Shown here piece after piece: positions 31,636 to 41,265 of a stretch of DNA of 64,000 bases (within the stretch, counting starts at the first letter, position 1; each line of letters begins with the position of its first letter). The DNA lies in assembly GCA_015075645.1 (NCBI GenBank), contig JABTUF010000002.1:310001-374000 (forward strand), given 5' to 3'. The stretch is from Burkholderiales bacterium. Its GTDB lineage: Bacteria; Pseudomonadota; Gammaproteobacteria; Burkholderiales; Casimicrobiaceae. The translations under genes were made by a program, and so were the position numbers. The notes beneath the pieces are model-generated. The model worked only from the letters and a program-made list of their open reading frames with translations, ran no database searches and was not told the origin of the DNA.

Positions 31636-32838
31636 TCAGCCGTACCTGAGGCCCATCGCCTCGCGCACGTCGGCCATCGTTTCCTCGGCCATCTCGCGCG
31701 CCTTCTCGCAGCCGTCGGCCACGATGTTCCGCACGAGCTGGGGGTCGTCGAGGTACTTCTGCGCGCGTTCGTGGAACGGAACCTGTTCCCGGATGATCGC
31801 GTCGATCACCGGCTGCTTGCACTCCAGGCAGCCGATGCTCGCCGTCGTGCACCCCTTCCACACCCAGTCGCGCGTCGGCTGGTCGGAGTAGACCTGGTGC
31901 AGCGGCCACACCGGGCAGCGCTCCGGGTTGCCGGGGTCGCTGCGGCGCACGCGCGCCGGATCGGTCTGCATCGTGCGCACCTTGCGCGTCACTTCGGCGG
32001 GATCCTCGCGCAGGAAGATCGCGTTGCCGCGCGACTTCGACATCTTGTCGCCGTCGAGTCCGGGAACGCGCGGCGTCGCGGTCAGGAGCGGCTGCGGCTC
32101 GGGCAGGATCACGCGGCGCGCGCCCTCGAGCCAGCCGAACAGGCGCTCGCGGTCGCCGAGCGACAGGTTCTGGGTGTCCTCGAGCAGTTCGCGCGCGGCG
32201 GCGAGCGCGGCCTCGTCGCCCTTCTCCTGGAACGCGCCGCGCAGCTCGTTGTAGCGCTTGGCCTTCCGCGAACCGAGCTTCTTCACCGCCGCCTTCGCCT
32301 TCTCCTCGAACCCCGGTTCCTGGCCGTAGATGTGGTTGAAGCGCCGCGCGAGTTCGCGCGTGAACTCGATGTGCGAGACCTGGTCCTCGCCGACCGGCAC
32401 CATGTTCGCGCGGTAGATCAGGATGTCCGCGCTCTGCATCACCGGGTAGCCGAGGAACCCGTAGTTCGACAGATCCCGGTCGGCCAGTTTCTGCTGCTGA
32501 TCCTTGTAGGTCGGCACGCGTTCGAGCCACCCGACCGGCGCGATCATGCCGAGGAGCAGCGTCAGCTCCGCATGCTCGGGCACGCGCGACTGGATGAACA
32601 GCGTGGCGCGCGTCGGATCGAGTCCCGCGGCGAGCCAATCGATGAACATCTCCCACGTGGTGTCGGCGATCGACTCGCTCTCGTCGAAGTGCGTGGTCAG
32701 CGCGTGCCAGTCCGCGGCGAAGAACAGGCATTCGTGCTCCTCCTGCAGCCGGATCCAGTTGCGCAGCGCGCCGTGGTAGTGGCCGATGTGCATGCGCCCG
32801 GTGGGGCGCATGCCGGAGAGCACGCGGTCGGCGTACAT
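31636..32838 (-). CDS. trpS: tryptophanyl-tRNA synthetase
   Basis: The product is 400 aa, a class I synthetase. HIGH motif MHIGHYHG is at residues 16-23 and the KMSKS loop is DKMSKSRGN. At 400 aa it belongs to the longer TrpS group, which carries an insert before KMSKS (GQEPGFEEKAKAAVKKLGSRKAKRYNEL). CTTASIGCLECK in the anticodon-side domain is cysteine-rich. It sits between the site-2 protease and scpA with gaps of 10 and 8 bp, a conserved operon. Confidence 0.96.
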   Translation of the reverse strand: MYADRVLSGMRPTGRMHIGHYHGALRNWIRLQEEHECLFFAADWHALTTHFDESESIADTTWEMFIDWLAAGLDPTRATLFIQSRVPEHAELTLLLGMIAPVGWLERVPTYKDQQQKLADRDLSNYGFLGYPVMQSADILIYRANMVPVGEDQVSHIEFTRELARRFNHIYGQEPGFEEKAKAAVKKLGSRKAKRYNELRGAFQEKGDEAALAAARELLEDTQNLSLGDRERLFGWLEGARRVILPEPQPLLTATPRVPGLDGDKMSKSRGNAIFLREDPAEVTRKVRTMQTDPARVRRSDPGNPERCPVWPLHQVYSDQPTRDWVWKGCTTASIGCLECKQPVIDAIIREQVPFHERAQKYLDDPQLVRNIVADGCEKAREMAEETMADVREAMGLRYG

Positions 32839-32848
32839 GGCGGGCGGG

Positions 32849-33517
32849 TCAGAGTCCGAGTCGAAGGTCGACGCCGGTCAGCGCCCCGATCATCGACACG
32901 GCGGCACGGTACGGAGGCCCGAGGACGAGCCCCAGCGTGCCGGTCCAGGTGAGCACGACGATGAGTCCGATGACGACGAGGAAGCCGTAACGCTCGGTGT
33001 TCGAGTAGGGAATCGCGAGCGACCGGGGCAGGAGCGAGAGCAGGATGCGCCCTCCGTCGAGCGGCAGGATCGGCAGCAGGTTCACGACCATCAGCGACAC
33101 GTTGATCACGACTCCGGTGAGCGCCATGTAGAGGAGCCCGTCGCTTTCGAGCGCGCCCTTCCCGGACGCGAGTCCGGCCAGCACCGCCCACAGCAACGCC
33201 ATCACGAAATTCGCACCGGGACCGGCGGCGGCGACCCACAGCATGTCGCGCTTCGGCTGCCGGAGGTTCGCGAAGTTCACCGGCACCGGTTTCGCCCACC
33301 CGAACAGGAACCCGCCCAGGAGGAGCGTGGCGAACGGCACGAGCACGGTCCCCATCGGGTCGATGTGCTTCAGCGGATTTAAGGTGACACGGCCCAGCAT
33401 CCATGCCGTGCCGTCGCCGAACATCCGGGCCACGTAGCCGTGGGCCGCCTCGTGCACCGTGATCGCCAGGATGATCGGAATCGCGGCCAGCGCGATCCGC
33501 TCGAGCGACAGGTCCAT
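32849..33517 (-). CDS. site-2 protease family (M50) membrane metalloprotease
   Basis: The product is 222 aa with five or six membrane segments. The zinc-binding HEAAH lies at residues 22-26 in the first helix and the second metal motif LPLDGGRILLSLLP is near residue 170. This small class without a PDZ domain is always found next to trpS/scpA in betaproteobacteria; its substrate is not known. The ATG at 33517 is chosen so that HExxH lies in the first transmembrane helix. Confidence 0.92.
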   Translation of the reverse strand: MDLSLERIALAAIPIILAITVHEAAHGYVARMFGDGTAWMLGRVTLNPLKHIDPMGTVLVPFATLLLGGFLFGWAKPVPVNFANLRQPKRDMLWVAAAGPGANFVMALLWAVLAGLASGKGALESDGLLYMALTGVVINVSLMVVNLLPILPLDGGRILLSLLPRSLAIPYSNTERYGFLVVIGLIVVLTWTGTLGLVLGPPYRAAVSMIGALTGVDLRLGL

Positions 33518-33561
33518 CGGCGGGCATTCTACCGCAGAACGCGCGAAACGGTTCTCGGAAC

Positions 33562-34188
33562 TCAAACGAGGCCGAGCGCCGCCGGATCGCCCCGGCCACG
33601 ACGGACCACCGTGCCCGGTGGCGATGCGAGATCGACGATCGTCGACGGCTCGCCCGCGCAGGGCCCCGCGTCGACGAACGCGTCGATGCGCCCGCCGACC
33701 GCGGCGACGATCTCGTCCGCGTCGTTCAACGGCGCGTCCGCTCCGGCGAGGACGAGCGAGGACGAGAGCAGCGGCTCGCCCAGTTCGGCCACGAGGGCCG
33801 CGGCGACCGGATGCGCGGGTACGCGCATGCCGATCGTGCTCCGCCTGGGATGACGCACGCGCCGCGGAACGTCGCGTGTCGCCGGCAGCAGGAACGTGTA
33901 CGCGCCGGGCACGCCCTGCCGCACGAGGCGAAACTGCCAGTTGTCGAGCCGGGCGTAGCGGCCCGCCTGCGCGAGATCGCGGCAGACCAGCGTCAGATGG
34001 TGACGCTCGTCGATGCCGCGGATCGCGCGGATGCGCGCGGCAGCGTCGAAGGCGTCGAGCGCGCAGCCGAGCGCGTAGCACGAGTCGGTCGGATAGACGA
34101 CGACGCCGCCCGCGCGCAATGCGGCCGCCGCCTGTCTGACGAGGCGCGGCTGCGGGTGCGTCGGGTGGATGGCGTATCGCTGGGACAC
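33562..34188 (-). CDS. YciO/Sua5/YrdC family protein (L-threonylcarbamoyladenylate synthase-like)
   Basis: The product is 208 aa. The YrdC-fold motifs are GGVVVYPTDSCYALGCALD, the KRxx-like region AIRGIDERHHLTLVCRDL, GAYTFLLPATRDVPRRVRHPRR and STIGMRVPAHPVAAALVAELGEPLLSSS. The DERHHLT and RRVRH sequences place it with YciO rather than TsaC. YciO-type proteins share the threonylcarbamoyl-AMP synthase fold, but YciO does not fully replace TsaC. It is the first gene of the operon with the M50 protease, trpS, scpA, scpB and rluB. Confidence 0.9.
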   Translation of the reverse strand: MSQRYAIHPTHPQPRLVRQAAAALRAGGVVVYPTDSCYALGCALDAFDAAARIRAIRGIDERHHLTLVCRDLAQAGRYARLDNWQFRLVRQGVPGAYTFLLPATRDVPRRVRHPRRSTIGMRVPAHPVAAALVAELGEPLLSSSLVLAGADAPLNDADEIVAAVGGRIDAFVDAGPCAGEPSTIVDLASPPGTVVRRGRGDPAALGLV

Positions 34189-34321
34189 GGGGCCCGTGGT
34201 CCGGGAGGCCGCGCCGGCGGCCCGGCGGGCGCGTGGCTTCCGGTTATATGATACCGTACCGCTTCATGCTGAATGGCATAAGCCGGACCGCCGCGGATCC
34301 GGTGCCGCACCCGGCTCCCCG
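34189..34321. promoter_or_regulatory. divergent region between the YciO-type gene and cysB
   Basis: This 133-bp gap contains an AT-rich island (about 34240-34285) that contrasts with its surroundings. It includes TTATATGATACC with a TATGAT hexamer at 34247-34252 that could be a plus-strand -10, and the segment CATGCTGAATGGCATAAGCC. CysB-type regulators often bind such AT-rich DNA next to their own genes. No clean -35 or dyad operator is visible. Confidence 0.3.
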
Positions 34322-35260
34322 GTGAACCTCCAGCAACTCCGCTACCTCTGCGCGGTCGTCGACCACGGACTCAACGTGTCGGAGGCCGCCGACGCGCTCG
34401 ACACGTCGCAACCCGGCATCAGCAAGCAGATCCGGCACCTCGAGGACGAACTGGGCCTCAAGGTGTTCGTGCGCCAGGGCAAGCGACTGGCCACGCTCAC
34501 GCCCGCCGGTTCGGTCGTGCTCGCGACCGCGCGCAAGGCACTCGCGGAAATCGGGAACCTGAAGCGCGTCGCCGACGAGTTCCGGAGCGAGGATTTCGGC
34601 ACGCTCGCGATCGCGACCACGCACACCCAGGCGCGCTACGTGCTCCCGAAGGTGCTGCAGGCGTTCGTCGAGCGCTACCCGAAGGTGCGGGTCGTGCTCC
34701 ATCAGGGCAATCCGCGGCAGGTGGCCGAGCACACGATCGCCGGGGAGACCGACGTCGGCATCGCGACCGAGGCGCTCGCCGATTTTCCCGACCTCGTCAC
34801 GCTGCCCTGCTACAGCTGGAATCGCTGCGTGCTGGTGCCGCACGCCCATCCGCTCGCGAAGCACAAGGGGCGGCTGACGCTCGAGGCGCTCGCGAAGCAC
34901 CCGATCGTGACCTACGACTTCACGTTCACCGGCCGCTCGCAGATCAACGCGGCGTTCGCCTCGCGCGGCATCGAGCCCAACGTCGTGCTGACGGCGCTCG
35001 ACGCCGACGTGATCAAGACCTACGTCGAACTCGGCATGGGCGTGGGCATCGTCGCCCAGATGGCCTACGACCCGGTTCGGGACCAGGGCCTCGCGAAGCT
35101 CGACGCGAGCCACCTGTTCGCGCCGTCCACCACGCGCCTCGCGCTCAGGCGGAACGCGTTCCTCCGCGGCTACGTCTACGCGTTCATCGCGCTCTTCGCG
35201 CCGAAGTACGGACGCGCCGCGGTCGACGCGGCGCTCTCCGGCGGGAGTCCCGCTCCTTGA
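34322..35260 (+). CDS. cysB: CysB-family LysR-type transcriptional regulator
   Basis: The product is 312 aa from the GTG at 34322. The N-terminus MNLQQLRYLCAVVDHGLNVSEAADALDTSQPGISKQIRHLEDELGL is the characteristic CysB/Cbl helix-turn-helix, followed by FVRQGKRL. The effector domain has TTHTQARYVLPKVLQAF, HQGNPRQVAEHTIAGETDVGIATE and a GVGIVAQMA segment. CysB activates sulfate and thiosulfate assimilation in response to N-acetylserine; Cbl and SsuR paralogues have related roles, so the symbol is a best guess. No sulfur genes are nearby. An MFS gene overlaps the stop. Confidence 0.88.
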   Translation: MNLQQLRYLCAVVDHGLNVSEAADALDTSQPGISKQIRHLEDELGLKVFVRQGKRLATLTPAGSVVLATARKALAEIGNLKRVADEFRSEDFGTLAIATTHTQARYVLPKVLQAFVERYPKVRVVLHQGNPRQVAEHTIAGETDVGIATEALADFPDLVTLPCYSWNRCVLVPHAHPLAKHKGRLTLEALAKHPIVTYDFTFTGRSQINAAFASRGIEPNVVLTALDADVIKTYVELGMGVGIVAQMAYDPVRDQGLAKLDASHLFAPSTTRLALRRNAFLRGYVYAFIALFAPKYGRAAVDAALSGGSPAP

Positions 35261-36507
35261 CCGCGCCGCGCACCGAGGCGCCCGGCCCGCCGGTGGCGAC
35301 GCGCACCTGGTCGTTCGCGGCGCTCCTGGGCGCGCTGGTCATGCTCGGCCCCTTCTCGATCGACCTCTACCTGCCCGCATTCGCGACCATCGGCGCCGCC
35401 TTCGACGTGCCGCAGGTCGCCGTGCAGGCGACGCTGTCGACCTACCTGTTCGCGTACGCGTTCATGATGCTGTGGCACGGCGCGCTCTCCGACGCGCTCG
35501 GCCGCAGGGCGGTCGTGCTGGGCAGTCTCGTCGTCTACGCGGTCGCGACGCTCGGCTGCGCGATCGCCGGCAACATCGAGTCGCTGTGGCTCGCCCGCGC
35601 GCTGCAGGGGCTCTCCGCGGGCGCCGGCCTCGTGATCGGGCGTGCGATCATCCGCGACCGCTTCCACGGGCCCGACGCCCAGCGGCTGATGGCGCAGGTG
35701 ACGCTCGTGTTCTCGATCGCGCCGGCCGTCGCGCCCGTCGTCGGCGGTCTGCTGCTCAACGCGCTGGGCTGGCGCTCGATGTTCTGGGCGCTCCTCGCCT
35801 TCACGCTCGGGCTCTTCGCGTGGACCGCGCGCGCGCTCCCCGAGACCCATCCGCCCGCAGCGCGCACGCCGCTCCATCCCCGCACGCTGGCGCGCAACTA
35901 CCGGAACGTGGCGGGTCACGCCGGGTTCCTGATGCTCGGGCTCGTCCCCGCGCTCAACTTCTGCGCGTTCTTCATCTACATCGCGGGCGCGCCGTCGTTC
36001 CTCGTCGACCTGCTCGGCGTCTCGACGATGGGTTTCGGCTGGCTCTTCATTCCGCTGATCGCCGGCGTGATGATCGGCGCGTCGGCTTCGGGACGCCTCG
36101 CCGGCCGGATCTCTCCCGCGAAGACGGTGCGAACGGGCTTCCTGTTCATGGGCGCCGCGGCGGCGGCGAACGTGCTGGTCAGCGCGTTCGCGCCGGCGCA
36201 GGTCGCGCTCAACATCGCGCCGCTGTTCTTCTTCATGATCGGCTCCGCGATGTCGACGCCGACCATCATGGTGATGCTGCTCGACCTGTTCCCGGCCATG
36301 CGCGGGCTCGCCTCGTCGCTGCAGGGCTTCGTGCAGTTCGCGCTCGGCGGCCTGGTCGCCGGCACCGTCGCGCCGATCCTCGACCGGTCGCTCCTCGCGC
36401 TCGCGCTCGGCATGGCCGCCTTCTGCGCCACCTCGTGGACGCTGTGGGTCGTGCAGCAGCGCCGCACGCACGTTGTTCCCTCTTCCTCACCCACCGACGA
36501 CCGATGA
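35257..36507 (+). CDS. Bcr/CflA-family multidrug efflux MFS transporter
   Basis: The product is 416 aa with 12 predicted membrane helices. MLGPFSIDLYLPAFATIGAAFDV is typical of the DHA1 Bcr/CflA group, and the loop 2-3 MFS motif reads GALSDALGRRAVVL. RALQGLSAGAGLVIGRAIIRDRF and the C-terminal half FIYIAGAPSFLVDLLGVS follow the family. It likely exports drugs or metabolites by proton antiport at the inner membrane. The start is a TTG overlapping the cysB stop (TTGA), and the stop overlaps the DUF192 gene start, so three genes form a tight unit. Some relatives export cysteine or sulfonamides, which would suit the CysB neighbour but is inference. Confidence 0.9.
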   Translation: MTAPRTEAPGPPVATRTWSFAALLGALVMLGPFSIDLYLPAFATIGAAFDVPQVAVQATLSTYLFAYAFMMLWHGALSDALGRRAVVLGSLVVYAVATLGCAIAGNIESLWLARALQGLSAGAGLVIGRAIIRDRFHGPDAQRLMAQVTLVFSIAPAVAPVVGGLLLNALGWRSMFWALLAFTLGLFAWTARALPETHPPAARTPLHPRTLARNYRNVAGHAGFLMLGLVPALNFCAFFIYIAGAPSFLVDLLGVSTMGFGWLFIPLIAGVMIGASASGRLAGRISPAKTVRTGFLFMGAAAAANVLVSAFAPAQVALNIAPLFFFMIGSAMSTPTIMVMLLDLFPAMRGLASSLQGFVQFALGGLVAGTVAPILDRSLLALALGMAAFCATSWTLWVVQQRRTHVVPSSSPTDDR

Positions 36508-36971
36508 TCCTGCGTCCCTTCGCTCTCGCACTCGCGTTGCTCGGCGCCGCGTGCGCCCAGCCGCTCCACGCCCAGCCCGCCGACGGCAAGCCGCAATCCC
36601 TGCCGGTGACCAAAATCCGCGTGGGCGGCCACGCGGTGGACGCCGAGGTCGCCTCGACGCCGCCGGAGCGGCAGGTCGGCCTCATGTACCGCTTCAGTCT
36701 GCCCGCCGACCGCGGGATGCTGTTCGTGTTCGCCGAGCCGCAGCCGCTGTCGTTCTGGATGCGCAACACCTACGTCCCGCTGTCGATCGCCTTCATCGAC
36801 GCACAGGGCCGCATTCTCAACATCGAGGACATGGCGCCGCGCGACGAAACCGGCGTGCCTTCGCGCGGCCTCGCGCTCTATGCGCTCGAGATGCGCAAGG
36901 GCTGGTTCGCAGAGCGCGGCGTCCGGCCCGGGACGCAGGTCACCGGCCTGCCGGGCGCGTCGAAGTACTGA
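36504..36971 (+). CDS. DUF192 family exported protein
   Basis: The product is 155 aa. The signal peptide contains a Cys (MILRPFALALALLGAACAQPLHAQ); either signal peptidase I cuts after HAQ or the LGAAC sequence is a lipobox, so it may be a lipoprotein. The DUF192 core is clear: AEVASTPPERQVGLMYR, DRGMLFVFAEPQPLSFWMRNTYVPLSIAFID and AEMRKGWF-like ALEMRKGWFAERGV. Function is unknown; archaeal structures show a small beta barrel. It overlaps the MFS stop by ATGA. Confidence 0.9.
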   Translation: MILRPFALALALLGAACAQPLHAQPADGKPQSLPVTKIRVGGHAVDAEVASTPPERQVGLMYRFSLPADRGMLFVFAEPQPLSFWMRNTYVPLSIAFIDAQGRILNIEDMAPRDETGVPSRGLALYALEMRKGWFAERGVRPGTQVTGLPGASKY

Positions 36972-37303
36972 TCCGAAGGCGACGAACCCGGCGATCGCGC
37001 GACGATCGGACCGCCTCGCCGGGACCGGTTCGCCGGGCGCGACGGCGGGACCACGTCCGCGCCCGCTGTTGCAAAGAGCGCAGCGACGTCCCGAAGGTGG
37101 CCGCGTCGGCAGGATCACGATGAAAAGCCGCGCCCGGCGCGCGATCCCGCCGCATCGCCGTCCATGACGCAGGCATGAGGGGCGCGGTTCGTCCGCCCTG
37201 CGGCACCGAAGGAGGCCGGTCCTGCGGACCGTTCGTCGCCGGTTTGTACACGACAGCCTGTCTCGCGCTAGCATCGACCGGACCGCTTCATCCTGCGCGA
37301 CCC
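36972..37303. other. intergenic region without recognisable gene
   Basis: This 332-bp stretch lies between the DUF192 gene and luxR. Open frames through it are short or are upstream extensions of luxR without support. I see no terminator with a T-run, no tRNA and no clear promoter; TTTGTACACGACAGCCTGTCTCGCGCTAGCAT (37242 on, quoted in parts: TTTGTACACGACAG, then CTGTCTCGCG) carries a short CGACAG/CTGTCT dyad 50 bp before luxR. Confidence 0.5.
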
Positions 37304-38071
37304 ATGGTCCCGCCCCACCTTGCCGTCCCGCTGCACGCGACCGCGGTCCCGATCCGCCTGGCGAGTTCCGACGCCACGCATTCGGAAGACGCGCCGGCGC
37401 ACCTGATCCGCCGGTGGGCGCGCGACCTGGGGTTCGACGGCGTGACGACCTTCGCGCTGCCGCAGGCGGGTTCGATCGCGACCGTCGAGCCGGTGCTGTG
37501 GTCCACGTGGAACGATGCGTGGCTCGCCCGGTACGCCGCCGAGCGCTGGTTCGACGTCGATCCGCGCCTCGCGCCGACACTCGTCCACGGCCTTCCCTGC
37601 CTGTGGGACGGCGGCAGCATTGCCGCCGATCGACGCCCACAGAGCTTCTTCGATGCCGCGGCACGCGAAGGCATCCGCAGCGGCCTCGCGATCCCGATGT
37701 CTTCGCCGCGCGGCGGCTCGGTCGTCGCCTTCGACTCGTCCGCATCGCCGATCGATACCGCGCGCCGCAACGCGATCCTCGGCCGGCTCGACGATGCGAT
37801 GTGGCTCGCGCGAGCGATCCACCTGTGCCGCCGGCCGCTGCACGAGCGCCCGCCGCCCGGAACGCTCGCGTCCCGGCGCCTCTCCGAACGCGAACGATCG
37901 TGCCTCGCGCTCTCGGCCAGCGGGCTCACCAGCCGCGACATCGCCGGGAAGCTCGGAATCGCGTCGCGAACGGTGGACTTCCACATCGGCAACGTGCTCG
38001 CCAAGCTCTCGGCGTTGAACCGGCACGAGGCCATCGCGAAGGCGATTGCGCAGGGCTGGCTTCCGTCCTGA
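37304..38071 (+). CDS. LuxR-family acyl-homoserine-lactone-type transcriptional regulator (solo)
   Basis: The product is 255 aa. An autoinducer-binding domain (about residues 25-170) is followed by a LuxR helix-turn-helix (LSERERSCLALSASGLTSRDIAGKLGIASRTVDFHIGNVLAKL, about 192-235). The conserved AHL-pocket residues are present with the TraR spacing: Trp73, Tyr77, Asp86, Pro87 and Trp101 correspond to TraR W57, Y61, D70, P71 and W85, and Gly127 in SGLAIP matches G113. No luxI synthase is in the window. The ATG at 37304 gives the normal family length. It stands upstream of the Fur-box TonB receptor gene on the same strand. Confidence 0.93.
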   Translation: MVPPHLAVPLHATAVPIRLASSDATHSEDAPAHLIRRWARDLGFDGVTTFALPQAGSIATVEPVLWSTWNDAWLARYAAERWFDVDPRLAPTLVHGLPCLWDGGSIAADRRPQSFFDAAAREGIRSGLAIPMSSPRGGSVVAFDSSASPIDTARRNAILGRLDDAMWLARAIHLCRRPLHERPPPGTLASRRLSERERSCLALSASGLTSRDIAGKLGIASRTVDFHIGNVLAKLSALNRHEAIAKAIAQGWLPS

Positions 38072-38133
38072 CGCGCCGCGCGCGCGAACCGGACGCCATC
38101 CGGGGATCGGCGCCAGGGACCGTTGCCAGGATC

Positions 38134-38152
38134 AATGCGAATCGTTATCATT
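38134..38152. promoter_or_regulatory. Fur-box-like site before the TonB receptor gene
   Basis: AATGCGAATCGTTATCATT; its complement AATGATAACGATTCGCATT matches 15 of 19 positions of the hexamer-repeat Fur consensus AATGATAATCATTATCATT. It is AT-rich in a GC-rich setting and lies 112 bp before the receptor ATG. Fur with iron would repress here. Confidence 0.7.
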
Positions 38153-38264
38153 CGTTGTGGCCGGCGCATGCGCGTCCGGCTCGACACCGCGCGCCAGCCA
38201 GGGATTCCCGAGCCAGCCGTGTCCGCGAAGAGCGTCCACGTCACCGCTTCAGGGGAGTTCCAGC

Positions 38265-40565
38265 ATGCCTCGATCCGCCGCGTCCGCGCGCCGCCGCACC
38301 TCGTTCGTCCCGCGTCGCGTCGCCGACGCCCTTCGCACCGGCCTCCGGGTGCCGCACAAGGCGTTCGGCATCGCGTCGCTGTCGCTGTTCGGCGCCGAAG
38401 GCGGCGCCTGGGCGCAATCCACCACGACGCCTTCGCCGACACCGACGCTGCCCGAAGTCCGGGTGCGCGACGCCGACGGCTTCAAGGTCGACGCGACGAG
38501 CGCGGTGACCCGCACCGACACGCCGCTGCGCGACATCCCGCAGTTCGTCAACATCATTCCGCAGGAGGTGATCCGCACGCAGGGAGCGACCTCGCTCGTC
38601 GACGTCCTGCGCAACGTGCCCGGCATCTCGTTCGGTGCCGCGGAGGGCGGCACCCAGGCGAACCAGGTGCTCTTCCTGCGCGGCTTCCCGCTGAACCAGG
38701 ACATCTTCGTCAACGGCGTCCGCGACATCGGCGAATACAACCGGGACCTCTTCGCCACCGACTCGGTCGAGGTGCTGAAAGGCTCCTCCGCGCTGATGTT
38801 CGGGCGCGGCTCCCCGGGCGGACTCGTCAACCAGACCTTCAAGGGCGCGTACAAGGTCGACGCGAGCCGGGTCGACCTCACGCTCGGGTCGTTCGATCAG
38901 AAGCGCGCGGTCGCCGACGTCAACGTGCGCGTGGGCGGGAACGGCGCGGTTCGATTGATCGCGCTGGCCGACGGCTCCGGCAACTACCGCTACCCGCAGG
39001 ACACCGAGAGGTACGGCTTCGCGCCGAGCTTCCTGTGGGAGCTCTCGCCGACGGCGCAACTCACCGGGTCGTGGTACTGGTTCAAGGCACGCGACGTCAC
39101 CGACTACGGGCAGCCCACGCTCTTCACCAGCGCCCTGGGCTTCTGGGGCTATCCGGAGATGGTGTCGCCGCGCACCTACTACGGCTTCGAGAACTACGAC
39201 TACGCGAACTACGACGTCAACATCGGCGACCTGCGGCTCGACCTGCAACTCGCCGGCAACCTGTCGTTCACCTCGACGCTGCGCTATTCACGCTACCAGC
39301 GGCAGTCCGAGTCGACGATCGCGACGTTGAATCCGATCGACTTCAACGGCAATCCGGTGACGCGCGACACTCCGGTCGACCTCCTGCGCGTCACGCGCAA
39401 CCACGACACGGGCCGCACGCGCGACAACGACGACGACGCGCTCGTCAGCCAGACCGAGCTCCTGTGGCGGACCGCCACCGGCCCGGTCCGCCACCAGGTG
39501 CTGGGCGGCATCCTGCTCGCGCGCGAGAGCCTCGACCGCCTCAACTACCAGCTCGACGCGGACCCGGACAAGCCGGGCGTGCAGGCGCCGTCGTCGATCA
39601 CGTCGTTCCTCCACCCGGATGCGTCGGCCGAACTCTCGTACTCGAAGGTCGAGAACGCGCGCGGCAACTCGACCGCCGACACGTTCTCGATCTATGTGCA
39701 GGACCAGATCGAGTTCACCCCCGAGTGGAAGGCGCTCGTGGGCGTGCGCTGGGACCACTACGACGCGCGCGCGTACTCCACCGGCCTCGGCCCGGGCGTG
39801 CTGTCGACCGGACCCTACGAGCGCACCGACCGGATGTGGAGCGGGCGCGCCGGCCTCATCTGGCAACCGACCGCGCGTCAGTCCTGGTACCTCGCATGGG
39901 GCAACGCCTACAACCCGTCGGGCGAACTCGGCGTGTACGGAGGCACCGGCAACACCAATCTCAACCCGGTCAACCAGGGCCTCGAGCCGGAGGAGACCGA
40001 GAACTTCGAACTCGGCGCGCAGTGGGACTTCGGCGGCCTCCAGCTTCGCTCGTCGCTCTTCCGCACCGAAAAGTCGAACGCGCGCATGGCCGACAGCGCA
40101 GGCACCACGGTGCTCGCCGGCAAGCGGCGCGTCGACGGCATCGAGTTCGAGCTGTCGGGATCGATCACGCCGAACTGGGAAATCACCGGCGGCATCGCGT
40201 TCATGGACGGCGAGATCGTGACCGGTCCTCCGGCCACGCAGGGCAAGGTGCCGCTCGGCGTCGCCGAGATCTCGGGCAGCCTGTGGACCGTCTACAAGAC
40301 CGGCGGCGGCTTCGAGTTCGGCGGCGGCGTGCGCGGCCAGAAGGGCACGTGGCTCACCGACACCAACGTGCCCGACTCGCAGATCCCGACCTATGTGGTG
40401 CTCGACGCGATGGTGGGCTACGTCGCCCCGAGCTGGGAGGTGCGGGTCAACGGCTACAACCTGACCGACAAGACGTACTACATCGGCGGCTACAACAACC
40501 GGCCCGACCGCGTGCTGCCGGGCGCCCCGGTCTCCGGCGCGGTCACGTTCACCTACCGGTTCTGA
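38265..40565 (+). CDS. TonB-dependent siderophore receptor
   Basis: The product is 766 aa. An unusually long basic leader precedes a hydrophobic segment and an AWAQ cleavage site near residue 50. The plug domain (about 65-180) has [34 protein letters not shown] and [22 protein letters not shown], typical of the FhuE/FpvA/FoxA siderophore group. The 22-strand barrel ends with the terminal aromatic TFTYRF needed for outer-membrane insertion. No N-terminal signalling domain for a sigma/anti-sigma pair is visible. The ATG at 38265 follows aggggag. The ligand is probably a hydroxamate-type or mixed siderophore, by family only. The Fur site is upstream and piuC follows. Confidence 0.94.
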   Translation: MPRSAASARRRTSFVPRRVADALRTGLRVPHKAFGIASLSLFGAEGGAWAQSTTTPSPTPTLPEVRVRDADGFKVDATSAVTRTDTPLRDIPQFVNIIPQEVIRTQGATSLVDVLRNVPGISFGAAEGGTQANQVLFLRGFPLNQDIFVNGVRDIGEYNRDLFATDSVEVLKGSSALMFGRGSPGGLVNQTFKGAYKVDASRVDLTLGSFDQKRAVADVNVRVGGNGAVRLIALADGSGNYRYPQDTERYGFAPSFLWELSPTAQLTGSWYWFKARDVTDYGQPTLFTSALGFWGYPEMVSPRTYYGFENYDYANYDVNIGDLRLDLQLAGNLSFTSTLRYSRYQRQSESTIATLNPIDFNGNPVTRDTPVDLLRVTRNHDTGRTRDNDDDALVSQTELLWRTATGPVRHQVLGGILLARESLDRLNYQLDADPDKPGVQAPSSITSFLHPDASAELSYSKVENARGNSTADTFSIYVQDQIEFTPEWKALVGVRWDHYDARAYSTGLGPGVLSTGPYERTDRMWSGRAGLIWQPTARQSWYLAWGNAYNPSGELGVYGGTGNTNLNPVNQGLEPEETENFELGAQWDFGGLQLRSSLFRTEKSNARMADSAGTTVLAGKRRVDGIEFELSGSITPNWEITGGIAFMDGEIVTGPPATQGKVPLGVAEISGSLWTVYKTGGGFEFGGGVRGQKGTWLTDTNVPDSQIPTYVVLDAMVGYVAPSWEVRVNGYNLTDKTYYIGGYNNRPDRVLPGAPVSGAVTFTYRF

Positions 40566-40581
40566 ACCAGGGACCCACGCC

Positions 40582-41262
40582 ATGCTGCTGCGCATCCCCG
40601 GCGTCCTTCGCGCCGACGAAGTCGCCCGCATCCGCGAGCGCATCGACGCCGCGGCCTGGGTCGACGGCAACGTCACCGCGGGGCACCAATCCGCGCGCGC
40701 GAAGGCGAACCTGCAGTTGCCCGAGGAATCCGCGGTGGCGCGCGAATGCGGCGAGACGATCCTCGCCGCGCTCGGGCGCCATCCGCTCTTCTTCTCCGCG
40801 GCTCTGCCGCGCCAGGTGTACCCGCCGCTCTTCAACCGCTACGGGCCGGGCATGACCTTCGGCGACCACGTCGACGGGGCGATCCGCGTGCACCCGCCGA
40901 CCACGCGACGGATGCGCACCGACGTCTCGGCGACGCTGTTCCTGACCCCGCCCGAGGACTACGACGGCGGCGAACTCACGATCGAGGGCACCTACGGTCC
41001 GCAGGCGGTCAAGCTGCCCGCCGGCGACCTCGTGATCTATCCGGCGACGAGCGTGCACCGCGTGACGCCGGTGACCCGCGGCGAGCGCGTGTCGTCGTTC
41101 TTCTGGATCGAGAGCATGGTGCGCGACGACGGCGAACGCACGCTGCTCTTCGAGATGGACATGGCGCTCGTGCGGCTCGCGCGCGAAGTCGACGACCATC
41201 CGTCGCTCGTCGCGCTCACAGGCTGCTACCACAACCTGCTGCGGCGCTGGGGAGACGCGTAG
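40582..41262 (+). CDS. piuC: Fe(II)/2-oxoglutarate-dependent PKHD-type hydroxylase
   Basis: The product is 226 aa of the YbiX/PiuC family. Iron ligands are His96 and Asp98 (FGDHVDGAI) and His159 ([10 protein letters not shown]), and Arg169 is the likely 2-oxoglutarate contact. The family is regularly encoded beside TonB siderophore receptors, as here 16 bp downstream, and is iron-regulated. It may modify or help release iron from imported siderophores; the reaction is not established. Confidence 0.94.
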   Translation: MLLRIPGVLRADEVARIRERIDAAAWVDGNVTAGHQSARAKANLQLPEESAVARECGETILAALGRHPLFFSAALPRQVYPPLFNRYGPGMTFGDHVDGAIRVHPPTTRRMRTDVSATLFLTPPEDYDGGELTIEGTYGPQAVKLPAGDLVIYPATSVHRVTPVTRGERVSSFFWIESMVRDDGERTLLFEMDMALVRLAREVDDHPSLVALTGCYHNLLRRWGDA

Positions 41263-41265
41263 GAC

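Noticed and set aside
37175..37303. N-terminal extension of the LuxR-type protein
   Set aside because: Adds 43 residues before the autoinducer domain with no similarity; 255 aa from 37304 is the family norm.
36972..37303. Search for a tRNA or small RNA in the longest plain intergenic gap
   Set aside because: No cloverleaf, CCA end, T-run terminator or strong promoter could be recognised by eye.
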